A stretch of 64,000 nt of DNA. Origin: Eublepharis macularius. Its lineage: Eukaryota; Chordata; Lepidosauria; Squamata; Eublepharidae. The position numbers and the translations under genes are program-made. The DNA lies in assembly GCF_028583425.1 (NCBI RefSeq), contig NC_072793.1:100239689-100303688 (forward strand). The letters are read 5' to 3'. Positions 12,401-24,400 of this stretch are shown here, piece after piece (within the stretch, counting starts at the first letter, position 1; every line of letters begins with the position of its first letter). The notes beneath the pieces were generated by a model. That model did not search any database. It was not told where the DNA came from and worked only from the letters and a program-made list of their open reading frames with translations.

Positions 12401-15400
12401 CTTGAAAAGGCAAACAGTTCAACATTCAAGAAGTGATGAGTCCTCTCTCATCCATCTGAAGCAACTGTACTCCAGGCTTCTGTCTTCTTGTTGGGAATTA
12501 TAGCCCTTATTCAAGGTGATAAGAGCTTATAATTTATTAAGCTCCCCAGCAAACAGCATCCTCCTCAGCAGCCTGCCTCTAGCTTCTGACTCCACCCCAC
12601 TAGGCTAAACCAATTAACCTCACAGGGGTTACAACAGCTTATAGTACAACATGGACCACAGCAAGTTGTATCATATGATTTTTCCAAAGTCTCATAAAAC
12701 AGAAGTTTTTCTGTTTCACTATTTGTGGGAAGACAGCCAACCCTCCTGGCCCAGCAATAACTTCTGGATCTTCCAAAAGAACTGTAGTCCCCAGTCTCCG
12801 TCCTGACATCTGCAACATTCCTGTTACTGTGCAAGATCCTCCAGCTGGAACACTGACAGGTCTTCCCCACTGCACTCGTATTTCATTCCCATCTTCAGCT
12901 TCCATTTTTTTTCTCTGACTCTCCAGGTGATATCTGCAAGCTTCCTTCCAGTGATGTGGCCAGCCCATCCTATTCAAAGAACTAGATCCATCTTGATTAG
13001 TATTGGCATCCGTGATGCACTTAAATACATTTGTTCCAACAATAGCTGAGACTTCTTGATTCATGCGCTGATCAGGACACACAAGTGCTAAAATCTCCAA
13101 TTTATCCTCCCTCCCTTTCACATCATGCGGGATCTGCAATTCCAAGACTACATATCCTAAATAAGGCACTGTCTGTCCTCCAGCTCCTTCTAGTTCTAGT
13201 ATATTCTCAACAGGTTGCAACTTTCGATGAGATAATTGAGTTTTATAAAAGGTTTCACATACATAGGTCACTTGTGAACCAGTGTCTATTAAACATGTGC
13301 ATTTTACCCCACACATAATCATTACATGCAGGTCCTACCAAATCTTGCAATATTTCTTTTTCACCCAGAGCTGAAATCTCCTGTTTAAGTTTTCTTTCCT
13401 GTTTATCAAGAATTTCACTCTGTAAAGATCTCACAGCATAAAGGAGCTCTCCATACTGGGCACCCTTTGGCTTATTACCAGCTCCTATTTCTTTTATTCT
13501 AAGAGCAGTTAACAGTGCTTCATGCCAGCACCCTCTGAAGAACTGCTGTTGTATATACAAGTTAAACTCCTTCTCTGTTAGTCCCCTTTCTTCTAAAATT
13601 TGCATAGCCAGAGCATGTAAATGATTTAAATACTCTGAAGGGGCTTCTTTGGTATGCTGGTAAGCTTCATAAAACTTTGCTTTCAGTTCAGATACAGGGA
13701 CAATACTGCCATATGCAGTTTCTAGTATTGCAAAACATTCTTCTGCAGTAGCTTTCTTTCCTGCTCCTAAAGCTACATGCAAGGCTGGTGGAAGCAAACT
13801 GTCTGTAATTTTTCTCCTTTTTATATTTGCAGGAATGATTTTATCTTCTAATAACTCTCTTGCATGTACTCTCCAAACAGAATAATCTATCTTTCCAATA
13901 GGTTTGGGTGTAACTCCTGAAAAAGTCTTTAGTTGCACTCTTAGGTCTACTGGTGCACTCTTGGTTTCACTTTCAGCCTGCAACAGCCTGATTAACAATT
14001 GCTGTTGCAAATCAGGGCAGAGGTTTACAGCAGGAGTAGAGGTTGCAATTGGAGCTCTTTCCTCCCTATTTCCACTTAGCATTCCTTTCCTTTTCTGTAC
14101 CACATCATTTGCTTCTTTGCTAAGCAATGCTGCAACTTCTACATCTGCAGGAATTACCTCCCACTTTCCATGCAATTTGTGCTTCCAGCATTCCCTCCCT
14201 ATTCTCCAAACAGCACTGGGAGTCTGGCATTCACACAGTAACATTTCATTGTCTTGCCCCTTTAGCCTTTGCATTTTAGCAATTACACCAAACAGTTCTA
14301 CAGCATTTTTTATCTCTGTATTTACATCAGTAGAATCTATATGACTTAACAGAATAGTCCTATGCACGTCAAACCCCAGCTTTTTGCACACATCCATTTC
14401 AGCAATCGGTTTGTTTGCAAATTTACTTCCAAGCCCCATGCTAGTTGGGCGCCACTTTTGTAACTTCTCTTTTCATGGGTTCTATGGGGCTTAGGAAGCA
14501 ACTTACACAAAATTTTAAGAAATAACTTTTTTTCTTTAAACTTTTTAACAATTAATAAAATACAACTTTTTTTAAAGCACCTGCTGTTTGAAAAAACAAT
14601 CAACTCTTAAGTGCAACCATAAAAAAAATCTCCAGATCAACAATGTCCTTGAAAAGGCAAACAGTTCAACATTCAAGAAGTGATGAGTCCTCTTTCATCC
14701 ATCTGAAGCAACTGTACTCCAGGCTTCTGTCTTCTTGTTGGGAATTATAGCCCTTATTCAAGGTGATAAGAGCTTATAATTTATTAAGCTCCCCAGCAAA
14801 CAGCATCCTCCTCAGCAGCCTGCCTCTAGCTTCTGACTCCACCCCACTAGGCTAAACCAATTAACCTCACAGGGGTTACAGCAGCTTATAGTACAACATG
14901 GACCACAGCAAGTTGTATCATATGATTTTTCCAAAGTCTCATAAAACAGAAGTTTTTCTCCTATACGCTACAAGAGGAGACTAGTAAATGGTGAAGGTGC
15001 CATCAATAACTGATATAGTCCACTTCAAAATATGTGGATTTTTGTTTTTGCTGTAGGCTGCTCAGCAAAAGAAATGGTGCATCAACTCTATAAGAACCAG
15101 GTTCAAAAAGACTGGAAGAACATTGGAGCAACTCTGTCTTTACATGAGAGGAATACTCTCCATTTAGAAAACTACCAGACCTGGAGAGAACTTGAATTTT
15201 GCTTATATAAAGGAAAACCAATTTATGATACTAACCAGCAGAAAACCAGACAAGAAGAACAATATTGGCAAAAAATCTTGGAACACTTGATTGTTGGTCA
15301 GAGTTATTGGCATGCAAAACTTGGCATTCTGTGGTACAAATGAAAAATTATACAGTGCTGACAATGGAAATTTTTTGAAGCTTGTAGAATATTTAGCCTT

Positions 15401-18400
15401 TTTGATCTTATCATGCATGAACATTTGCGCACAGTTAAAGATGAAGAAACATTTGTTCACTACTTAGGAAAAGATATCCAAAATGAGCTTATACAGCTTC
15501 TAGCAGGTGCTTTAAAGCAGAAAATTTTAGCACGTGTAAACTCAGCCAAATACTACTCAATTATTCTGGACTGCACCTGATTTTAGTCATATTGAACAAA
15601 TGACAATGGTTGTACATTATGATGATCAAACCATCAGATACTGAGATGTCTGAGCCTGAGGTTATGATAAAAGAACACTTCTTGGGATTTGTTCCACTAA
15701 AGTGCCTTTATGACAGAAACTGTCCTCTGAAAACTCCTCCAGTTTCAGAGAGATTACACCCCAGGAAAGGCATGATCCATGGCTCTCCCCCTTTAGTCCT
15801 CACTGTCCTCTGAAGACTCCCCCAGTTTCAGAGATTTCACCCCGGGAAAGGCATGATCCATGGCTCTCCCCCTTTAGTCCTCACTGTCCTCTGAAGACCC
15901 CCCCAGTTTCAGAGAGATTGCACCCCGGAAAAGGCACGATCCATGGTTCTCCCCCTTTCCTGTCATTTTCTGTTCACAATGGCAAAAACTGGACTGTCTG
16001 CTGCCTGGAAGGTACTTTGAGGGTTAACTTACAAGCCAGAAGGAAAGCCAGAAGGAGTTCAGACAGAGTTCAGACAGTCCTCCGTTGCCAGGGGAATTGA
16101 TTGCAGGTGCCAGACTGTCTGGCTTGACAAACAGAGGATGAACGCAACAAACAAGGCTTGCAACGACCACCGGTTCGTTGGGAATGGGGCCTCATGAACA
16201 GCTTGTTCGCAAACAGCTGATTGGGCTGTTCGTGGCTTTTTTTAGTTCGTATTGCTGTTCGTGCCCATGTCTAATCATAACCCAGAGGCTAAACATATTT
16301 ATAAAACAATACATATATCAGGACCAATCGGGTTTTATCCCAGAGAGAGACATCACAGACAATATTCACAAAACCCTCAATATACTGGGCTACATGCAAA
16401 CATAACAAAACAGAATCACTTCTACTCTCATTGGACATCGAGAAAGCATTCGATTCATTTGAATCATCATATTTACATGCACTTCTGAAACAAATGAACT
16501 TTGGTCACAAAATTATACAAGCCATAACCACGATTTACTCACAAGCAACAGCACAGATCTCGATAAATAATATTCTTGCGGAAAAGATAAATCTTACAAG
16601 AGAAACCAGGCAAGGATGTCCCCTTTCACCACTTATCTTTTCCTTAGCACTTGAACCCCTAGCTATAGAAATTCGTAATAACAACCTAATTCAAGGAATA
16701 GAAATAGGATCCAAAATACACAAAATCAGTATGTTTGCAGATGACATGCTCCTATATATATCAGAATCAAGCTCAACTATACCACATCTACAAAAATCCT
16801 TAGATTCATTCGCTAAAATATCTGGATTAACAATCAATGCCTCAAAATCAAATATACTTCCAATCAATCTAAAACAATCAACCAAAGATAAAATCAAAGC
16901 ATCTTACAAATTCCACTGGGCACATAAATATTTGCCATATCTAGGAATCAACATCCCCTCAAACTTGGAGCATTTAATGAAATATAATCATAATCAAAAA
17001 ATTAAAATAATAAAAAACAATTTATTTAATTGGAATAAGCAACAGCATTCTTGGTATGATAGATACCATTTAATTAAAGCTTTTATTCTCCCCAAATTAA
17101 TTTTTTTATTTAGAGCAATACCTATATCAATTCCATATAAAACGACAAAACAATGGCAAACAATGCTCAATAACTTTCTTTGGAACTACAAGAAACCAAG
17201 AACCTCGTTTTATGTGCTTAGACAAAATAACTATAATGGTGGTTTTAAATACCCAGATATAACAATATACATGAACATCATTTATCTTTCAAAAATAACT
17301 CAAATTTTGAAAAATAAAGAGGACCCAGCTTGGACTCAAATTCTAGAACTTCTTTACACCCCCATGAACTTACAAGAAATATTTTGGAGCAAAAATAACC
17401 TTAGGTCAACACAAATCAATAATAATATACTTTTAACAAATCTACTAAAGACTTGGGACAAATTTAGATTAAAAGTTCTACCCAGTATATCAAGATATAC
17501 TATGATCCTATCACAAGACTTTCCCCCAGGGAACATAAAAACATCCCGAAACCAATGGAAAATATACTATACAATAAAAGAGTAATTGATATAACATCAC
17601 ATAAAGGCATACTTCCAAAAATGGACTTGGAAAAAAACTAGGGGATAATATCCCGTGGTTTAACTACCTGCAACTAGCACATATGGCATACCAAACCGAA
17701 TTAACAGAAATAATTAACAAACCAAAAATGGCTTTTGAAGAAATCTTGGGATACATTTCAAAAATTTATACAATTCTAATTGGTATAAATAAACCAAAGA
17801 TGTTTCACTATCAAAACAAATGGCAGTATGACTGTAATATGATAATAACTGAAGAACAGTGGAAAGAAGTTTGGACTTCCACTTTATTCAACTCTTGCAA
17901 AATAAAGACAAATCTCCAAACCTTCAAAATTACGTTACGGTGGTATATAACACCAAAAAAATTATCCGCAATTTACTCTTCAAATTCACCCACATGTTGG
18001 GAAAAATGCGGCAACATTGGTACTTATGCTCATTGTTTGTGGCAATGTCCAATTCTCAACAAATTCTGGAAAGAAATCATACAGCACATTGAACAAATAA
18101 CTAAATATAAAATCCCAATTCAGCCTCAAATACTTTTTTTAAATTTGTGGGAAGACATGGAGATCCCACCAATAAGAAGAGATCTAATTAATAGCCTACT
18201 AGTAGTGGCAAAGACACTTATTGCTTCACAATGGAAAAATCCAAAAAACCCCACAATAGAACAATGGTTAATAAACGTATGGGACCAACTCATTATCAAA
18301 AAAAATCACAGATAGCCTGTACAAAGACACTATAGCTTCAGGGTCAACTATGTTTTATGAAAAATTGTGGCCTTTTCTTGAATATATCAGTAACGAAGAG

Positions 18401-21400
18401 TCGCAATACCCAAAACAAATGTATCATTTTATTATTGAACAGTAAGTAAATAATGTTATTATAGTTACTGCAGATAACATAATGTCTCAAAATGTACACC
18501 ACAAGTTGTTAAAATTACTCTGTCATGATAATAATTGTAATCTACACATTTATGTGTTTTGTACTACAGTCACAATTTTTATTCTTAATAAAAAATTATA
18601 AAGAAAAAATTACATGTTCACTGCATTAATCAAGTAAAATAATAGCTCCATCCTCTAGAAAACTTTATAATTAATTATAAACTAACTGAAAACGGAGTTG
18701 AGTGGCAGTCATATAAAAACAAAGACATTCTTCATCTCTGAGTGTGTATGAATGAGATCTTCCATTGGTGAGAGGAAACTCAGTCAGTAATAGTAGGGTT
18801 CTATTTTGGCAGGTCTGTGCTGTTCACTCTTAATTTCCTGTGCTGCCTTTTATTTTTTCTAGCATCCAAATTTCCAGCGAGCCTTGCTCCAGCAAGTGAT
18901 TGGACCATGCAAACCCTGCAGTGATCCTAATCTGTCTGTTGCTGAGAAAGGTATTATTTTTCTCTATTTTATATTGTTTCTTTAATTGCTTCATACAAAC
19001 AAGGGCTGTACCCACACAGGGGCGAGAAAAACCACCTTGCTATGCAAACAGCAGTGAATGTGATGGAGGCACATACCTCATCTCTGCACCACTTGCTGCT
19101 GGCATGACCCCTCCCCATACACCCCCTGGCTGCTCTTCACATTGCCACAGAAGTGCAGAGTGAATGAGAATCCTTACCACCGCCCAACAATTCCCCTCCC
19201 CCAGCAGCTGGGCCATGGCACACAGCTGAGCTGCAGCTTAGTTACTAAAGAAAAAAAAGCCCTGTAAAAGGACTTGGGGGGGGGGGATGTTAGAGTTTAG
19301 TGAATCAGTTTGAAGGTGGCACTAAACTTCCACCACCCCCATGGATTGGCTGCAGGTAGAGCTTTCACCAGCAGGCTCTGCCTGCAGTCTTCACACAATT
19401 TTCTCTTTAAATTGGTGAAAAGGAGTTTTTCTTTGTTCCAACTTAAAAGAGAAGGCCCTGGGAAGCCCACAAGCTATGCTCAGAAAAAGCAAAGCATCAG
19501 GTGGAAGCTCATAAATAAATAAAGTGATGCAGTGTGCCACCCAAGGAATAATCTCTGTGTGGAAACATCCCAGGAATTTAAATAGAATCACAGCTTGTGT
19601 TGAGTAAACTATGGTGCCTGCAGTTGGACAATTAGTTGGAGATGGATCAAGCTGGCAAGTTTTGTGTCAGATTCTATGCTCAAAATGAGGAGGGAGGAGC
19701 AAGCACAGCAACAAATTATGCTCATGCCTGATCAGGATATAATTGCAGCTTGTTGTGCAGTCTTTGCTTTCATTATTTTCTTCACTGATTTTTCTTGACA
19801 GTAGCATAACATGAACAGCTTAAAGCAAAAACCTTTCAAACATCACTTCCCTGCTGATAAATGTGACCACTAAGTGCATACTCCTGTAGCAAATTAATTG
19901 ATCACTACAGAGCAATATGACTTTCACAGTAGCTTACCCTTGAGTTGATTATTGAGCCGGGAGAAAAATAGTTACAAGTCATCCAACATCGGTATTGCGT
20001 TTACAATCTAACACAATATAGATGTAGGTGGGCACACATACATTCAGCTAAGACAGTGCATGTATGTCCATTTTTGTTCCATTAAGAAAACATTTATATT
20101 GATCTAAGGAGAAATGTTGTGTGGACATTCGTGCCTTCGGATTCAGTCTGTGCTTGCAAACTGCAATTATGTTTGCTAAGTGTTCTGTGAAACTGTGGCA
20201 TTTAATGTTTTTTTGTGAGGAAAAGGTCTCACAAACCCTGTTAACCTCTTGGCTCAAGAGTTTGGAAAAGTCCTTCAGCTATCCAAGGTCTCCGCATGGC
20301 AACACTGCCCTTTACTCCTGGATCAACAGGAAACACGACTTCCAAGATCATTTCCTCACGGGGTGGTAGGAATTGATATGGAATGCACAGAGATTGGTGA
20401 AAAATTAGATAGGCAAAGCTTTTAAAATTTCATTATGCAAACATACAGGCAGAGCAATGGCATTTATTTTTATTTTCATGCTACAGAGCAGGGCTAATAT
20501 TGCTTGGATGCAATGAAACAGTAGAGCTTTATGGAGATGAAGCAGCCAGAGTTAACTGACGAATGCATGCTGACGAATGCATGGGAAGGCAGATAGAGAG
20601 TAAGAACCTTTTTGTGATGAATTAAAGATCATCTTGGTGATTTTGTGTGACCAAGCTGGAGCTAGTGTGTTCACACAAAGTCAGCAGCAACTGGAAGCAG
20701 AAGAAGCTAAGTGCTTGAGCCAACAAGAAGAGAGATGGATCAGTGAGTTGGAGGTAGAAAAAATGCAGTTACTGCTTGAAGATACTCCCTGGATTAAGGG
20801 AAAGGGACTGTATCACTAGGTAGTGACCCAAAAAGGCTTTAGGACTTTTCTGAGCTCCTGGACCAAGAGGGAATGGGACTTGCAACACTGTCTCCTCATA
20901 GTTATTATAAAATAGCTACTAAAAATCAGTGCCCAGAATTGTCCAGTAATGAAGGACTGATACCAGCTTTATCAGTTGGAATAAGTCAATAAAGAAATGT
21001 GTATTTTCTGACAGTGGTATTTTACTAGTAGCTGCACACCTCAGATGGCTCAGAGCCTGAACAATGAATATAGCTAGAACCTCAGTCCATGGTAGTTTGT
21101 TCTTGTCCTTGGAGGGCCCAGTTTTGCTGAGTTAATGATACAGGTTAGGCATCAGGAACTTTCATGGACACTGGTTCCTTTAACCTATATTCATATAAAC
21201 AAATTCCTCACATCAATCCATACTGAGTTCCCTAGCTAGCCCTCTGCTTTTGAACCATTTGTAGCTCAAGTGATGACAGTATTATTTCTCTTGACGACAT
21301 TGTTATTACTCATGCTGCAGCGTAGAGGCTTGCTTGTCCATTTTGATGTGCAGAGAGTTCTATGCAGTCACAAGTTCACTCTAGTTCGCATTAGCAATCA

Positions 21401-24400
21401 CAAAGCATCATTTGGGCCCTTCAACTTGTAATAAAAAAGTTTTAAAAGAATAATATTCCTGTCAGATGTCAGTTTTTTTTCTTGTTGTATTAATTGTGAT
21501 TACTACTAGGGCTACCATAAATCAGAAATGCTAACAGCAATGATAATGTTTAGTCTTGTAAACCTTGTGTAATGATGGTCTTTCATTGCCTTCTGTTGGC
21601 ACTTGATTAAATTTAAATTTCAGCTCTTTCGGTGGTTTGAAGCTTTGTGCGTATACATTCATTTTTTTGTTTATACTGTTTAAAATTGTATCTGCCCAAC
21701 TGAGATAAATATCTCCTTGTGGAAGAGAAGAGCCCTCCAACAATAAAAGTGATTCAGGAAACTAAAATTGTGCAAATGATAACCCAGATTTATCACATTT
21801 GTATGCTTAAACTCCTCCAAGAAGCTTAGAGTAGCATCCACAGGGTTTCCCCCCCCCCCTTTTTTATCTTCAGAACAAACTTGTGAGGTAAGTTAGGCAA
21901 ATCATAAATTTGAACCTATTTTTTTCTGGCCCCAGTTTAGCATTGCATTCTCTAGAATATCTTCAGTTCCTGGAAGGGAACCTTTGTATCTCCCTATCCC
22001 ATGTTTAGATTATAGATTGAGAATTATACAAACACTTAAGAATCTTACAGCCTCATCTTAAGACACCAACACTGGTGCCAATGCTGGCATAGCACCAGCC
22101 CTGTTAGGATCGTATAGCTGTTCCACAGAAGGGAAATTTATTTATTTGCAGAATTTATACCCTACCTTTCTCCCCAACTGAGACCCAAAGCAACTTACAT
22201 CATTCTCCTCTCTTCCATTTTCCTCACATCAACCTTGTGAGGTAGATTAAGCTGAGAGTGTGTGACTGGTGCAAAGTTACCTAGTGAGCTTCCATGGCAG
22301 AGCAGGGAATTGAACCTGGATCACCCAGATCCAAATCTGTCAGTCTAACTACTATACCACACCTGGTCTCATTGAAATCAATGGGGGGAGAACATCCCAA
22401 GGCAAGCTGCAGACAGCACAGCAATTGTGCTGCAGTCCACGGCAACCCCACTGACATCCATCAGTCATAGAGCAGTGTGTCTCCAATGCCTCCTAAGAGT
22501 GATGCACACAGATGCAGCAGCACACTGATGTGACCACAGTCCCCTGACAACAGGAATTGCCACTCACATGCAGAATACCAGAGGGCAAGAAGAACAGCTG
22601 GCCCCTATACTCCCAAGGAGGCTGGTGGCATACTCCAGGGAACTCTGCAGATGTGGATTTGAGTCCCTGCCTGCTGGTAAGTTACCTTTTGCCAGGCAGA
22701 CAGACACACAGAGGAGGAATTCTGTGACCATTCCAGCCACAGTATTCTTAGGATCCCACAGTGCACTCAGTACAGGCATCTATAATGGATCATCCAAGAA
22801 GTATTGTCATTGTGCTGTTGATACATAGGTATACTTTTACTTTGCTACTGATGAAAGTCGGGAGCCAGTGTCTAGAAGCAAGGGAATACTGAATGAGGGT
22901 AAACAAACTGAATTATCCAGATAAAGAGTGCAGTGAATCAGGTATAGAACTGACACAGGAATGGGTATAGAACTTGTTCTGGATGCGGCTGTGCTCTGAA
23001 AGATCAGAGTACAATCTGAGGCACTGGTGGACTTTGATAAAGGTGTGCTTTCTATCAGCTTAATCTAATTCATCAGATTTGTATATTCTTAGGGAAAGGT
23101 TGGCCAGACTGCTGTCACATTCAGACTAATGTGTTGTTCAAGAGTCAACCTTTGAAGACAGTTCAGATATTCCCACTGGTACAAAATGCAGGGGCCAGAA
23201 TGCGAACAGGGGTCTTATCTATCTTCTATCTATTAGTCTATAAAAGCCTATGAATCTGTTCTATGACTCTATAAAAATAGTTTTATACCACCTACACTAG
23301 CTTTCAATTTCTCTAAGGTCCAGTTAAAGTGCTGGTTTGACCTTTAACACCCTTAACTGTTTGGCTTCTGAAAGATAGCCTTCATCCTGCCTTGGTTCTG
23401 AGAGCATTTAATGGGCCGTTGCTGCAGGAACTCATACTTTGAAAGTTTGTTTGACAGAGACTTTTAGGAGGACTTTCTTGTCTAGTGCGCCTAAGCTCTG
23501 CAATTCTCCTAGGAAGTACAGTTAGTATCATCATCCCAGCCTTTCAGTACAACTTGAAGACATTTTTGTTCTAGACCTGTGAAGAAATTTGATTGTTTCT
23601 ATGATTTTGAATGTTATCAATTATGATTTATTTTGCATTTTTAATGTGAATGACTTTGTACAATTTTGAATGGAAAAGCAAGATAGACATTTTATAAATA
23701 AATATAATTTTACTTCATCTTGGTAATCGCGGCATAGTAACAGGCTCTCTTGTGCATACTGAAATTTCTGTACCTTACTCTTCGATACTATATCTTCCTT
23801 TTTTTAAAATCACTTTTCATAGTGTAGAGGCTCTCTTCCTAGTTCTTATGAACATGCTAGTCCCTAGAAGTTGTTCTGTTCTTATTATGAAAAAGTACAC
23901 ATTTGTTTATCACTCACTTCCTTCAGCGCAGCACTTACCTAGCAGCATGGGGCCAGTCCCAAAATACTCCATTCAGAGGATTTGAAAAGTCAGCCCACCA
24001 AGTCCCAGTGAAGTTTGTACTGCAGTATTATCCAAATTCCATCTGTTTCCATCCTTCAGCTGTTCCAGCAGCACCAAGCAGCTGGAGTCTGGACAGCGGA
24101 ACCAGAGAGGCCTTGCCATTCCTGTCTGCTCATGTTGGGAGCATCCTGGCCCCACCAGTACCTCCCCGAAGCCTAACCCATGGTAAGGAAATGGCTAGTA
24201 GGACTGCAGTAAAAATTCTGCATTAATGCCCAGATAAATATGAAGGCCAACACTGGCAACTGTTTTCCTTTTGAAAGAAAGGAACAAAGAAAAGTCTTTC
24301 CTGATTCTCCTGGCCATTAACTAAATATTGAAAACATCAACAGTATTACGAACGTGCTTTGGGACTGGAATTAAGTTTGTGAGTGATGTAAACTAACCTT

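Larger units (their letters stand above)
12226..14959 (-). mobile_element. Ty3/Gypsy-type LTR element fossil carrying gag and protease only
   Basis: Direct repeats bound a minus-strand interior: 12226-12711 and 14459-14959, near-identical apart from a few substitutions and small indels, so relatively young. On the minus strand the 5' LTR ends in GTTACA. A few bases later comes TGGCGCCCAAC (14444-14454), a primer-binding site of tRNA-Lys type. The interior has a PNMA/Gypsy-like gag frame and an aspartic protease. No reverse transcriptase, RNase H or integrase is recognisable before the 3' LTR. The core LTR could be only the TGTAAC...GTTACA part (12226-12633 and 14459-14880), with the remaining shared 78-79 bp unexplained. 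Likely non-autonomous; no clear target duplication found. Confidence 0.85.
9466..18862 (+). other. DOCK3 intron between exons A and B
   Basis: About 9.4 kb and heavily invaded. It contains an L2-like tail (about 9636-9800), a SINE/MITE fragment (10085-10480), the LTR-element fossil, a hAT remnant with MITE, and a truncated L1. At 10500-12225 I see no named element; this AT-rich stretch has lysine-rich open frames without recognisable domains. Confidence 0.85.
18951..24059 (+). other. DOCK3 intron after exon B
   Basis: Mostly sequence without recognisable elements, apart from a tRNA-type SINE (22138-22372) and an L2 3' end (23100-23705). Short homopolymers occur near 19275 (G) and 21850 (C, T). 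Confidence 0.8.

Noticed and set aside
13255-14439. Possible domesticated PNMA-like host gene
   Set aside because: It is flanked by near-identical LTRs, has a primer-binding-site-like sequence and is followed by a retroviral-type protease, so it is part of an LTR-element fossil.
15721-15963. Regularly spaced repeats resembling a CRISPR array
   Set aside because: The units are contiguous 82-bp tandem copies without spacers, in a vertebrate intron.
22321-22372. tRNA gene suggested by A- and B-box-like words (also at 52256 and 58850)
   Set aside because: The boxes belong to SINE heads followed by SINE bodies and tails. No cloverleaf with a proper acceptor stem is present.
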